A DNA stretch of 32,078 bases from Chloroflexota bacterium (GTDB taxonomy: Bacteria > Chloroflexota > Limnocylindria > Limnocylindrales > CSP1-4). The DNA is taken from assembly GCA_021788175.1 (NCBI GenBank), contig JAJYKX010000007.1, forward strand, positions 1 through 32,078. Direction: 5' to 3'. The translations under genes and the position numbers were made by a program. The notes under the pieces are model-generated. The model did no database searches. It was not told the origin of the DNA and worked only from the letters and a program-made list of their open reading frames with translations. Positions 16,711 through 25,386 of this stretch are shown piece by piece (within the stretch, counting starts at the first letter, position 1; the number at the start of each line of letters is the position of its first letter).

Positions 16711-17583
16711 ATGCGGCTGGCCATCGTCGGGTTCGGGCTCATCGGGGGATCCATCGCGCGCGCCCTGGCGGCCCGGGACGCGGGCCGCTGGCACATCACG
16801 GCGTGGAGCCGTTCGGCGGACGGGCCGCGGGCCGCCCTCGCGGACGGCGCGATCGACGTCGTCGCGCCGTCTGCCGCCGGTGCGGTCGCCGAGGCCGAGC
16901 TGATCGTGCTCGCGGCGAGCCCGCTGGCGAACCTGGGCCTGGTCACGGAGATCGGACCGGCGATCGCCGCCGCGGGCGCCACCCTCTCCGACGTCACCTC
17001 GGCCCAGGGCGCGATGGCGCGGGCCGCTGCCGCCGTGCCGGGGCTGCGGCACGTGGGCGGGCATCCCATGGCGGGGATCGAGGCCCGCGGCTACGAGGCC
17101 GCACGGGCCGACCTGTTCGTGGGGCGGCCCTGGATCGTGCTCCCCGGGTCCGCGGCGCTCCCGGACGACGTGGCCCGCGTGGACGAGCTGGCATCGGCAT
17201 GCGGCGCGCGGCCCGTGGAACTGGATCCGGATGCACACGACCGGCTGGTGGCGGCGATCAGCCACCTCCCGCTGGTCGTCGCGGCCGCCCTCGCGGAGAC
17301 CGTCACCGGGACCGACGCGTGGGACGGTGCGGCGCCGCTTGCGTCGGGCGGGTGGCGGGACGCCACGCGGGTCGCCCGCGGCGACCCGGACCTCGGCGCC
17401 GGCATCGCGGCGCTCAACCGGGACCGGCTGCTGGAGTGGCTCGACCGCTTCTCCACGGTGCTGGACTCCTGGCGGGCGGATCTCGCCGGGCTGCCGCCGA
17501 CGCCGGACGCTCCCTCCACGGAGGTGCTGCGCACGCGGTTCGAGCGCGTCCGGTCGGCCCTGGAGGGCCCGGGACGGCGATGA
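16711..17583 (+). CDS. tyrA: Prephenate dehydrogenase
   Basis: 'LAIVGFGLIGGSIARAL', 'DVTSAQGAM', 'HVGGHPMAGIEARGYEAARADLF', 'LDPDAHDRLVAAISHLPLVVAAAL'. Confidence 0.93.
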   Translation: MRLAIVGFGLIGGSIARALAARDAGRWHITAWSRSADGPRAALADGAIDVVAPSAAGAVAEAELIVLAASPLANLGLVTEIGPAIAAAGATLSDVTSAQGAMARAAAAVPGLRHVGGHPMAGIEARGYEAARADLFVGRPWIVLPGSAALPDDVARVDELASACGARPVELDPDAHDRLVAAISHLPLVVAAALAETVTGTDAWDGAAPLASGGWRDATRVARGDPDLGAGIAALNRDRLLEWLDRFSTVLDSWRADLAGLPPTPDAPSTEVLRTRFERVRSALEGPGRR

Positions 17584-18218
17584 CCGGAGCGAGCGCCCGC
17601 GGGGACGAGGGGGCGGCGCAGGCCGACCGGACGGGACCCGGCGAGGAGGCGGTCCTCGGCGTGGCGCGCAGCCGGCTCTGGTCCGGGCCGGGGTGGCGCG
17701 GCGTCCGGCAGGACGGCGTGGCGGCCCTCCTCGGACTGGCGCTGGCAGGGGCCGGCTACCGGCCGCGCCGCGAGGCGGAGACGGACCCTTCCTGGAAGCA
17801 GCTGATCCCGTACCTGGTGCTCCGCGACGGGCAGCGGATCTTCCTGATGCACCGCACGAGCGCGGGAGGCGACGCGCGGCTCCACGAGCGCTTCACCGTC
17901 GGGATCGGCGGGCACATGAACCCGGGCGACGACGGGATCGAGGGCGCCCTGCGCCGGGAGTGGCACGAGGAGATGCTGGCCGGCTTCGACCCGGAGCCGC
18001 GGCTGGTGGGGCTCCTCAACGACGACACCGACCCGGTCGGCGCGGTCCACCTGGGGATCGTGTACGAGGCCGAGGCGGGCGGCCGTCCCGTGTCGATCCG
18101 GGAGACGCACAAGCTGCGGGGCGCGTTCGCCACCCCGGACGAGGCGCGGGCGGTTCGCGACCGGATGGAGACCTGGAGCCAGATCCTCCTCGACCACCTG
18201 CTGCCACCGGATCGCTGA
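17580..18218 (+). CDS. NUDIX hydrolase-like protein
   Basis: 'GIGGHMNPGDDGIEGALRREWHEEML' Nudix-box-like; ATGA overlap with tyrA. Confidence 0.82.
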   Translation: MTGASARGDEGAAQADRTGPGEEAVLGVARSRLWSGPGWRGVRQDGVAALLGLALAGAGYRPRREAETDPSWKQLIPYLVLRDGQRIFLMHRTSAGGDARLHERFTVGIGGHMNPGDDGIEGALRREWHEEMLAGFDPEPRLVGLLNDDTDPVGAVHLGIVYEAEAGGRPVSIRETHKLRGAFATPDEARAVRDRMETWSQILLDHLLPPDR

Positions 18219-18338
18219 GCACCGGGCCGCTGGTGGGCGCCCACCGCCCGCCGAGTGCCGCCCACCGCCCGCCCGGCCCGGCGGGCAATCCATCCGGCCC
18301 TTGGGGTTCGACGTAGGATGGTCGGGGAGGCACGCGTG

Positions 18339-19715
18339 ATGCGCCGAGCGATGCGCCTGGTGGCGCTCCTGTCCGCCTCGCTGGGGATGGTCCTGCTGTC
18401 GGCCGGGGCGGCGCGTGCGACTGCGCCTCGCGTCGTGGTCCTCCCGCTCACCGGGATCGTGGACCAGGTGATGGCCAGCTACGTGCACGACGGCATCGCG
18501 CACGCCACCGCGGAAGGTGCCAGCGCCGTCGTCTTCGAGATCGACACGCCCGGGGGCTCGCTCGACGCGATGCGCTCGATCACCCAGGACATCCTTGGGT
18601 CGCCCGTCCCAGTGATCACGTGGGTTGCGCCCCAGGGGGCCTGGGCGGCGAGCGCGGGCACCTTCATCACCCTCGCGGGCGCGATCGCCCTGATGGCGCC
18701 CGGCACGAACATCGGCGCTGCGTCGCCGGTCGGGTCGGGGGGCCAGACGCTCACCGGGACCGAGGCGGCGAAGACGATGAGCTTCGCGATCTCGAGCATC
18801 ACGTCGATCGCCGAGGCCCGCGGCCGGAACGTCTCGTGGGCCGTCTCGGCGGTCAGGGACGCCAGCTCGTCGTCGGCTACCGAGGCGGTCGCGGCGCACG
18901 CGGTCGACGGGATCGCCGCGACCCTGCCGGACGTGCTCGCCTACGCCTCGGGCCGCCAGGTGACCGCCGGGTCGCGCGTCGTCACGCTCGACCTCACGGG
19001 CGCGTCCGTGGAGCAGATGGCGATGAACCCGCTCCAGCAGATCCTCCACCTGCTCGCCGACCCGAACCTCGCGTTCGTCCTCTTCGTGCTCGGCGCCTAC
19101 GGCCTGATCCTGGAGTTCGTGCACCCGAACCTGGCGAGCGGGACGCTGGGCGGGATCGCCCTGATCCTCTCGTTCATCGGGTTCGGCAGCCTGCCCCTCA
19201 ACATCGCCGGGCTGCTCCTGATCGTCCTGGCGCTCGCGCTGTTCGTGCTGGACCTGACGGTCACGAGCCACGGGCTGGTGACGCTGGTCGGGCTGGGGTG
19301 CTTCATCCTGGGCGCCGGGGCGCTGTACACGCAGCCGGGGCCCGCGGGCGCCGGGATCGGCGTGGCCTGGCCGATCATCGCCGCGATGTCCGGCCTGACC
19401 GCGGCGTTCATGCTCGTGGTGGTGGCAACCGCGTGGAGACTCCGCCACCGTCCCAGGCTGCCGCTCGGGATCGGTGGGAGCTCGGCCGGCGGGACCACCT
19501 CGATCCCCGTCGGGATGCCGGCCAGCGTGCGCCGCCCGCTGGTGCCGGTCGGGACGGTCTTCGCGGGCGGCGAGGAATGGAGCGCGCGGAGCGCGGACGG
19601 CGCCGCGCTGGATCGCGGGGTCGCCGTCCGGGTCGTCGGGCAGGACGGCCTGATGCTGGTGGTGGAACGCGCCGGTCCCGAGGGGTCGGCTGAGCAGGAG
19701 GTATCCGGCCGATGA
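18339..19715 (+). CDS. NfeD/ClpP-like membrane-bound serine protease
   Basis: 'VVFEIDTPGGSLDAMRSITQDI', 'WAASAGTFITLAG', C-terminal multi-TM NfeD region and OB-like tail; SD GGGGAGG upstream. Confidence 0.9.
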   Translation: MRRAMRLVALLSASLGMVLLSAGAARATAPRVVVLPLTGIVDQVMASYVHDGIAHATAEGASAVVFEIDTPGGSLDAMRSITQDILGSPVPVITWVAPQGAWAASAGTFITLAGAIALMAPGTNIGAASPVGSGGQTLTGTEAAKTMSFAISSITSIAEARGRNVSWAVSAVRDASSSSATEAVAAHAVDGIAATLPDVLAYASGRQVTAGSRVVTLDLTGASVEQMAMNPLQQILHLLADPNLAFVLFVLGAYGLILEFVHPNLASGTLGGIALILSFIGFGSLPLNIAGLLLIVLALALFVLDLTVTSHGLVTLVGLGCFILGAGALYTQPGPAGAGIGVAWPIIAAMSGLTAAFMLVVVATAWRLRHRPRLPLGIGGSSAGGTTSIPVGMPASVRRPLVPVGTVFAGGEEWSARSADGAALDRGVAVRVVGQDGLMLVVERAGPEGSAEQEVSGR

Positions 19716-20731
19716 ATCTCGACCCGATCGCACTTGGCGCGCTCGTGCTCGTCATCGTCGTCCTGCTGGTCCTGGTCTACCTGTCGGTCCGCATCGTCAA
19801 CGAGTACGCCCGGCTGGTGGTCTTCCGGTTCGGCCGCACCGGGCCGGACCTGGTGCGGGGGCCCGGCCTGGTCTTCCTCATCCCGATCGTGGACCGGCCG
19901 GTGACGGTGGACCTGCGCGAGCAGTTCATCGAGGTCCCCAGCCAGACCACGATCACCAAGGACAACGCCCCGATCAACGTCGACTTCCTGATCTACTGGC
20001 GCATCGTCGATCCCTTGAAGAGCGTGGTGCAGGTGGCCTACTTCGCGGGCGCCCTGCAGGGTGTGGCGACCACCACGCTGCGCGCCGTGATCGGCGACAT
20101 CCTGCTCGACGAGGTGCTCTCCAAGCGCGAGCAGATCAACGAGATCCTGCGGGCCAAGCTCGACGAGGTCACGGAGCGCTGGGGCGGCAAGGTCACCACG
20201 GTCGAGATCCGGGAGATCACCCCGCCGCGCGACGTGCAGGAGGCGATGAACCGGCAGCTCTCCGCCGAGCGGACGCGGCGCGCGGTCATCACCGAGTCGG
20301 AGGGCACGCGCCAGTCCACCATCAACGTGGCCGAGGGCGACAAGCAGTCGGCGATCCTCCGCGCCGAGGGCGATCGCCAGGCGGCGATCCTGCGGGCGGA
20401 GGGCTTCAGCGAGGCGCTGAACCGGATCTTCGCGGCCGCGAAGGGCGTGGACCAGAAGACGATGGCGCTGCAGTACCTCGACGCGCTCAAGACCCTGGGG
20501 ATGGGTCCCGCCACGAAGTTCGTGATCCCGCTCGAGTTCACCGAGCTCCTCCGGCCGATCTCCGGTTTCGTGAGCGGCGGGATGTCGACCGGCACGGGAG
20601 GCGGCGCGGGAGGCGGCGCGGCGTCCGGCGGGACGGGCAGCGGAGCGGCCGGCGTCGCCGGTGCGGCGGGGGGAGCGGAGGTGCCGGCTTCGTCCGGCGA
20701 GCCTGCCGAGCCGCCCCCTGGCGACGCATGA
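19712..20731 (+). CDS. SPFH/Band 7 (slipin/stomatin-like) protein
   Basis: 'VNEYARLVVFRFGRTGPDLVRGPGLVFLIPIVDRPVTVDLREQ', 'EITPPRDVQEAMNRQLSAERTRRAVI'; ATGA overlap with NfeD gene. Confidence 0.93.
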   Translation: MNLDPIALGALVLVIVVLLVLVYLSVRIVNEYARLVVFRFGRTGPDLVRGPGLVFLIPIVDRPVTVDLREQFIEVPSQTTITKDNAPINVDFLIYWRIVDPLKSVVQVAYFAGALQGVATTTLRAVIGDILLDEVLSKREQINEILRAKLDEVTERWGGKVTTVEIREITPPRDVQEAMNRQLSAERTRRAVITESEGTRQSTINVAEGDKQSAILRAEGDRQAAILRAEGFSEALNRIFAAAKGVDQKTMALQYLDALKTLGMGPATKFVIPLEFTELLRPISGFVSGGMSTGTGGGAGGGAASGGTGSGAAGVAGAAGGAEVPASSGEPAEPPPGDA

Positions 20732-20837
20732 CGTCCGTGGCGGGTGCGTGACACCCGCGGGGCGCCGCGTGCCCCCGCCGGCGATCTCTCGACAGGAGGC
20801 CGCGCGTCGCCGAGAATCGGCGGATACATCCCGGGAT

Positions 20838-20858
20838 CGGGCGGGTATCATCCGCCCG
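20838..20858 (+). promoter_or_regulatory. Hairpin-like inverted repeat CGGGCGG-gtatcat-CCGCCCG; candidate operator/promoter
   Basis: Perfect 7-bp arms flanking TATCAT (-10-like), about 30 nt upstream of ATG 20888. Confidence 0.4.
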
Positions 20859-20887
20859 ACTCGAGGCACGCCGCCCAGAGAGGTCAG

Positions 20888-22081
20888 ATGGCCGCCGCCA
20901 AGATCCTGATCGTCGACGACGATCCCGACACCCAGCGGGTGCTGGGGTACACCCTGAAGCAGGAAGGGTTCGAGGTCCTCGCGGCCGTCGACGGCGCGGA
21001 GGCGCTCCGCGTCCTGGAGCGGGACCATCCCGACCTGATCCTGCTCGACATCATGCTGCCCAAGCTCGATGGCTACCAGGTGGCCGAGCGGATCCGCGCG
21101 GACGAGGGATCGACCGCGCACATCCCGATCATCATGGTCACCGCCGAGACGGACATCGAGCAGAAGGTGCGCGGCCTCCGGGCCGGTGCCGACGACTACC
21201 TCGTCAAGCCCTTCCACCCGGCGGAGCTCCTCGCCCGCATCCGCAGCCTGCTCGCCCGGTTCGCACCGCGCTACGTGGAGACGGCTCCCCAGCAGCCGGC
21301 GGCGGGCCGCGTCATGGCCTTCTACGGGGCGAAGGGCGGCGTCGGCACGACCACCCTCGCCATCAACGCGGCCATCGCGCTCCAGCGCGACCAGGGGCGG
21401 CGGGTGGCCCTGGTGGACGGCAACCTCCAGTTCGGCGACCACCGGGTCTTCCTCGACCTCGGGCTCGACCGCAAGTCGATCGTCGATGTCGTGGCGGCGC
21501 CCTCCATCGACCAGGACATCCTGAAGTCCGTGCTGATCCACCACGAGGCAGGGATCGATCTCCTGCTGGCGCCGCCGTCCCCCGAGATGGCGGAGCTCGT
21601 GAGCGCCGACCAGCACCACATGACGCAGATCATCGAGCTGCTCCGCCAGCGCTACGACTATGTGATCATCGACATCGACAAGCGCCTGGACGAGACCAAC
21701 CTCGATGTGATCGCGGCGGCCGACGTGGTCTTCGTGGTGATGACGGCCGACCTGTCCTGCCTGAAGAACGTGCGGCTGGTGCTGGAGACGATGTCGCAGC
21801 TCGGGATCGGCTCGGGGCGCGTGCAGCTGGTCCTGAACCGCTCCACCGCCTACACCGGGATCACGGTGAAGAACGCGGAGAGCGCGCTGCGGCGGCGGAT
21901 CTCGTACCAGGTGGTCAACGACTACCGGGTGGCGATCACCTCGCTCAACACGGGGGCGCCGTTCGCGGTCGCCAAGACGGACACGGCGCTCGGGAAGTCG
22001 GTGCTGGAGTTCGTCCGCCAGCTCGACCGGCTGGACACCACGGCCGCGGATGCCGCGGCGCTGGCGCCGGCGACCAGCTGA
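20888..22081 (+). CDS. Response-regulator receiver domain fused to CpaE/TadZ/MinD-like ATPase
   Basis: REC 'ILIVDDDPDTQRVL...LILLDIMLPKLDGYQVAERI...VTAE...VKPFHPAELLARI' followed by deviant Walker A 'FYGAKGGVGTTTLAINAAIAL'. Confidence 0.92.
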   Translation: MAAAKILIVDDDPDTQRVLGYTLKQEGFEVLAAVDGAEALRVLERDHPDLILLDIMLPKLDGYQVAERIRADEGSTAHIPIIMVTAETDIEQKVRGLRAGADDYLVKPFHPAELLARIRSLLARFAPRYVETAPQQPAAGRVMAFYGAKGGVGTTTLAINAAIALQRDQGRRVALVDGNLQFGDHRVFLDLGLDRKSIVDVVAAPSIDQDILKSVLIHHEAGIDLLLAPPSPEMAELVSADQHHMTQIIELLRQRYDYVIIDIDKRLDETNLDVIAAADVVFVVMTADLSCLKNVRLVLETMSQLGIGSGRVQLVLNRSTAYTGITVKNAESALRRRISYQVVNDYRVAITSLNTGAPFAVAKTDTALGKSVLEFVRQLDRLDTTAADAAALAPATS

Positions 22082-22229
22082 GGGCGCCTCGGGGGGGTTT
22101 CCCTCGTGCAGCCCCCGGAACCGCGGGGGCACCGGACGCCGGCCCGGTAAGCGCGGGTGAAGGCCGCGGCAAGCGGCGGTAGAGCCGCCGGGCGGCGGGG
22201 GTGGAGGCGTCCCTCCTACGCTCCGCGTC

Positions 22230-23807
22230 ATGCTGGCGACGCTCGTGACGGCGGTCGTGGAAGGGCTCCAGGGAGCGCTGGTGCGCGTCGAGGTGGACGT
22301 CGCGCCGGGCCTGCCGGTGTGCCAGATCGTCGGGCTGCCGGACGCCGCCCTGTCCGAGGCCCGCGAGCGGGTCCGGGGCGCGATCCGGAACAGCGGGTTC
22401 GCGTATCCCGCGCAGCGGATCACGGTGAACCTCGCCCCGGCCGGGCGCCGGAAGCACGGGGCGGCGTACGACGTCGCCATCGCGGTCGGGATCCTGGTCG
22501 CGTCGGGGCAGGTGGCGGCCTCCGGCGGCGACTGGGCCCTGCTCGGTGAGCTGTCCCTCTCCGGCGAGGTGCACCCGGTGCCGGGCGTGCTGCCCATGGT
22601 CCACACCCTGGCCCGCGCGGGCGCCCGGAGGGTGGGCGTCCCGGCGGCCAACGTCGCCGAGGCCGCGCTGGTGGAGGGGATCGAGGTCGAGCCGCTCCGC
22701 GGTCTCGACGATGCGGCGAGGCTGGTGGCCGGTCCGCGCGGGCGGCGGGCGGCCCGGGCGTCGCGCGCGGCGCCGGTCGCGGTCTCGGGGGTGATCGCGG
22801 CGGGTGCCACCGGCAGCGCCCCGCTGGTGGAGGCAGGGCCACCGGTCGACCTGGCAGATGTCCGGGGCCAGGCGGCTGCGCGCTGGGGCCTGGAGATCGC
22901 GATGGCGGGAGGACACAGCCTGCTGCTGGTGGGCCCGCCCGGCGCGGGCAAGACGCTCCTGGCGGGGACGATCCCGGGACTGCTCCCGGCGCTGGACGAC
23001 CGGGAGGCGCTCGAGGTGACGGTCATCGCCAGCGTCGCGGGGCTGCTCGGCCCGGGGGACGGCCTCCGGCGCGGGCGACCCTTCCGAGCCCCGCACCACA
23101 CGGCCTCCTATGCCGCGCTCGTGGGCGGCGGGCCCCGCCTCGCCCCGGGCGAAGTGAGCCTCGCCCACGCGGGCGTCCTGTTTCTCGACGAACTCGCCGA
23201 GTTCGACCGGGACGTCCTCGAGGCGCTGCGCCAGCCGCTGGAGGAGGGGAGCGTGGTGGTCGCGCGGGCGCAGGGAACCCTGCGCTTCCCGGCGCAGGTC
23301 CAGCTGGTGGCCGCCATGAACCCGTGCCGGTGCGGCTACTTCGGCGACCCGGACCGCGCGTGCACGTGTGCGCCGGGGGACCCGGAGCGGTACGTCCGGC
23401 GGGTGAGTGGACCCCTGCTGGACCGGCTGGACCTGCGGATCGAGATGCCCAGGGTGCGGCCGTCCGAACTCCTGCTCGGTCCGGACCCGGAGTCGAGCGC
23501 TGCGGTCGCCGCCCGCATCGCCGAGGCGCGTGCCCGCTCCCTGGCGAGGAACGGCGGCCGCCTGAACGCCCGCCTGGGCGGTCGCGAGACGGTGGAGCTG
23601 GGCCGGCTCGGAGATCCGGCGCGGGAGTTGCTGGCCGCGGTCGCCATCCGGCGCAGCCTCACGGCCCGCGGCGTGCATCGCATCCTGCGCGTGGCGCGGA
23701 CCATCGCGGACCTGGCCGGGCGGGATCCCGTCGACACCGGGGACGTGCTCGCGGCGGCGGACCTGCGAGACCCCGCGGCTGCGGCGCGGCCGGGACTGGC
23801 GGCCTGA
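22230..23807 (+). CDS. comM: YifB/ComM family Mg chelatase-like AAA+ ATPase
   Basis: 'VEVDVAPGLPVCQIVGLPDAALSEARERVRGAIRNSGF', 'LLLVGPPGAGKTLLAGTIPGLLP', 'RPFRAPHHTASYAALVGGG', 'AAMNPCRCGYFGDP'. Confidence 0.95.
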   Translation: MLATLVTAVVEGLQGALVRVEVDVAPGLPVCQIVGLPDAALSEARERVRGAIRNSGFAYPAQRITVNLAPAGRRKHGAAYDVAIAVGILVASGQVAASGGDWALLGELSLSGEVHPVPGVLPMVHTLARAGARRVGVPAANVAEAALVEGIEVEPLRGLDDAARLVAGPRGRRAARASRAAPVAVSGVIAAGATGSAPLVEAGPPVDLADVRGQAAARWGLEIAMAGGHSLLLVGPPGAGKTLLAGTIPGLLPALDDREALEVTVIASVAGLLGPGDGLRRGRPFRAPHHTASYAALVGGGPRLAPGEVSLAHAGVLFLDELAEFDRDVLEALRQPLEEGSVVVARAQGTLRFPAQVQLVAAMNPCRCGYFGDPDRACTCAPGDPERYVRRVSGPLLDRLDLRIEMPRVRPSELLLGPDPESSAAVAARIAEARARSLARNGGRLNARLGGRETVELGRLGDPARELLAAVAIRRSLTARGVHRILRVARTIADLAGRDPVDTGDVLAAADLRDPAAAARPGLAA

Positions 23808-23810
23808 GCG

Positions 23811-25271
23811 ATGCTGGGCGTCGGTCTGTTCGGGCCGCTGGGGCCCGCGCCGGGCGGGACCCGCCACCGTGCCGCCGAGGTCGGGGACGTCCGGGCGCGC
23901 GCTGCCGGCGACCCGCAGACGGGCGGACCGCGGGACGGCCGTGCGAGCTTTTCCCCTCCCGGGCCCGCGGGCGCGCCCGCGGCCGAGGCTCGGAGCGGCA
24001 GACCGGCCGGGATCCACCCGGCATCCGGGCACCCGGAGCTCGCCGAGGAGCGGCAGGCCTGGATCGTCCTCGCCACGGTGGACGGGGTCGGGGAGAGGAC
24101 GCTCGCAGGGCTGGTGGCCGCCCACGGCAGTGCCCGGCACGCGCTCTGGCTCGCCGCCCGCGGCCGGCTCGGGCGGGCGCTGGGAGGAGTGGCGGATGGC
24201 CGGCGGGGCATCATCCCGGCGGCGACGATCGCGGGGATCGAGCGGGCCGCCCGGGAGCCGGGAGCGCGGCTCTCCGCGCTGGCGGCGCGGGGCGTGTGGA
24301 CCCTGACGCTGCTCGACCCCGACTACCCGCGGCGGCTCCTGACGCTCCTCTCGCCGCCGCCCGTCCTGTTCGGCCAGGGCGACGCGCGCGCCATGGAGAC
24401 ACCTCGGTCGGTCGCCGTCGTGGGGACCCGGCGACCCTCGCCCGGCGGCCGGTGGGAGGCGGCCCGGACGGCCGCGGGGTTGGCGGCGCGCGGGGTGACG
24501 GTCGTCTCCGGCCTCGCGGTCGGGATCGACGGCGCGGCGCACGCCGCCGCACTGGACGCCGGAGGAATGACGATCGCGGCCATCGGTTCCGGGCACGCCC
24601 GCCCGGGGCCGGCCGCGCACCGGGGCCTGGCGGAGCGTATCCGGGCGAGCGGCGCCGTCATCGGCGAGCTCCCTCCCGACGCGCACGCCTCGCGGGGCAC
24701 ATACCCGAGGCGCAACCGGCTGATCGTCGCCCTGGCGGATGCCGTGGTGGTCGTGGAGGCGCCCGCCAGGAGTGGCGCGCTCATCACCGCGCATCTCGCC
24801 CTGGAACAGGGCGTGCCACTCTGCGTGGCCCGCGGCCAGGAGGGCGCCGAACGGTCCGCGGGTTGCCGCGCCCTCCTCGACGAGGCGTCGGCGTGGCCGT
24901 TCACCGATGTGACCTCCCTGTGCGACTCCATGGGCTGGCGCGCCGTCGCCGCCGATGGCAGCCAGGAGGGTGGCCGGCCGGGTCGCGCCGACCCGGGACT
25001 GTCCCCGGAGGAGAGCACGGCACCCGGGCCACCCACGGCCACGCCGGACGGGCACGAGATCACCCCCCTCCCGCCGCTCGGGGCGGCCGAGCGCATGATC
25101 GCCCGGCGCCTGGCCGGCGGTCCGGCCACGATGGACGAGCTGCTCGCCGTCACCGGCGCTGCGCCGGGCGAGCTGGCGGCGGCCCTGACGCTGCTCCAGC
25201 TGCGCGGCCTGGCCCGCACCCTCGGACCGCTCTACCTCCCGGCGGGGTCGCTGCTGCTGGCGGTGCCCTGA
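23811..25271 (+). CDS. dprA: DNA-processing protein DprA (with low-complexity N-terminal extension)
   Basis: 'SVAVVGTRRPSPGGRWEAARTAAGLAARGVTVVSGLAVGIDGAAHAAAL', 'YPRRNRLIVALADAVVVVEAPARSGALITAHLALEQG', C-terminal winged-helix 'MDELLAVTGAAPGELAAALTLLQLRGL'. Confidence 0.9.
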   Translation: MLGVGLFGPLGPAPGGTRHRAAEVGDVRARAAGDPQTGGPRDGRASFSPPGPAGAPAAEARSGRPAGIHPASGHPELAEERQAWIVLATVDGVGERTLAGLVAAHGSARHALWLAARGRLGRALGGVADGRRGIIPAATIAGIERAAREPGARLSALAARGVWTLTLLDPDYPRRLLTLLSPPPVLFGQGDARAMETPRSVAVVGTRRPSPGGRWEAARTAAGLAARGVTVVSGLAVGIDGAAHAAALDAGGMTIAAIGSGHARPGPAAHRGLAERIRASGAVIGELPPDAHASRGTYPRRNRLIVALADAVVVVEAPARSGALITAHLALEQGVPLCVARGQEGAERSAGCRALLDEASAWPFTDVTSLCDSMGWRAVAADGSQEGGRPGRADPGLSPEESTAPGPPTATPDGHEITPLPPLGAAERMIARRLAGGPATMDELLAVTGAAPGELAAALTLLQLRGLARTLGPLYLPAGSLLLAVP

Positions 25272-25386
25272 CACCGGTCGACGCCGTGCGCATCGCCCGA
25301 CGACGACCTCGCGCCCGGCCCTCGCGCCGGGTCCATCCCCTCCGGCGCCGCGCCGGGTTGCGCTCGTCTGCTACCCTGCACGGCGG

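Noticed and set aside
15184-17265. 693-aa minus-strand ORF
   Set aside because: Shadow of trpB2/tyrA; includes translation of the 38-bp repeat.
17091-19733. 880-aa minus-strand ORF
   Set aside because: Antisense to tyrA, NUDIX and NfeD genes; composition typical of shadow ORFs.
22140-22200. Short resemblance to RNase P P15-P17-like sequence (GGTAAG..GGGTGAA)
   Set aside because: The intergenic region (~150 bp) is far too short for RNase P RNA and other conserved blocks are absent.
19097-23101. 1334-aa minus-strand ORF
   Set aside because: Antisense of NfeD, slipin, REC-CpaE and comM, all with clear homology motifs; a high-GC codon-position artefact.
21945-25274. 1109-aa minus-strand ORF
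   Set aside because: Antisense to comM and dprA; Arg/Gly/Pro-rich composition without domain motifs.
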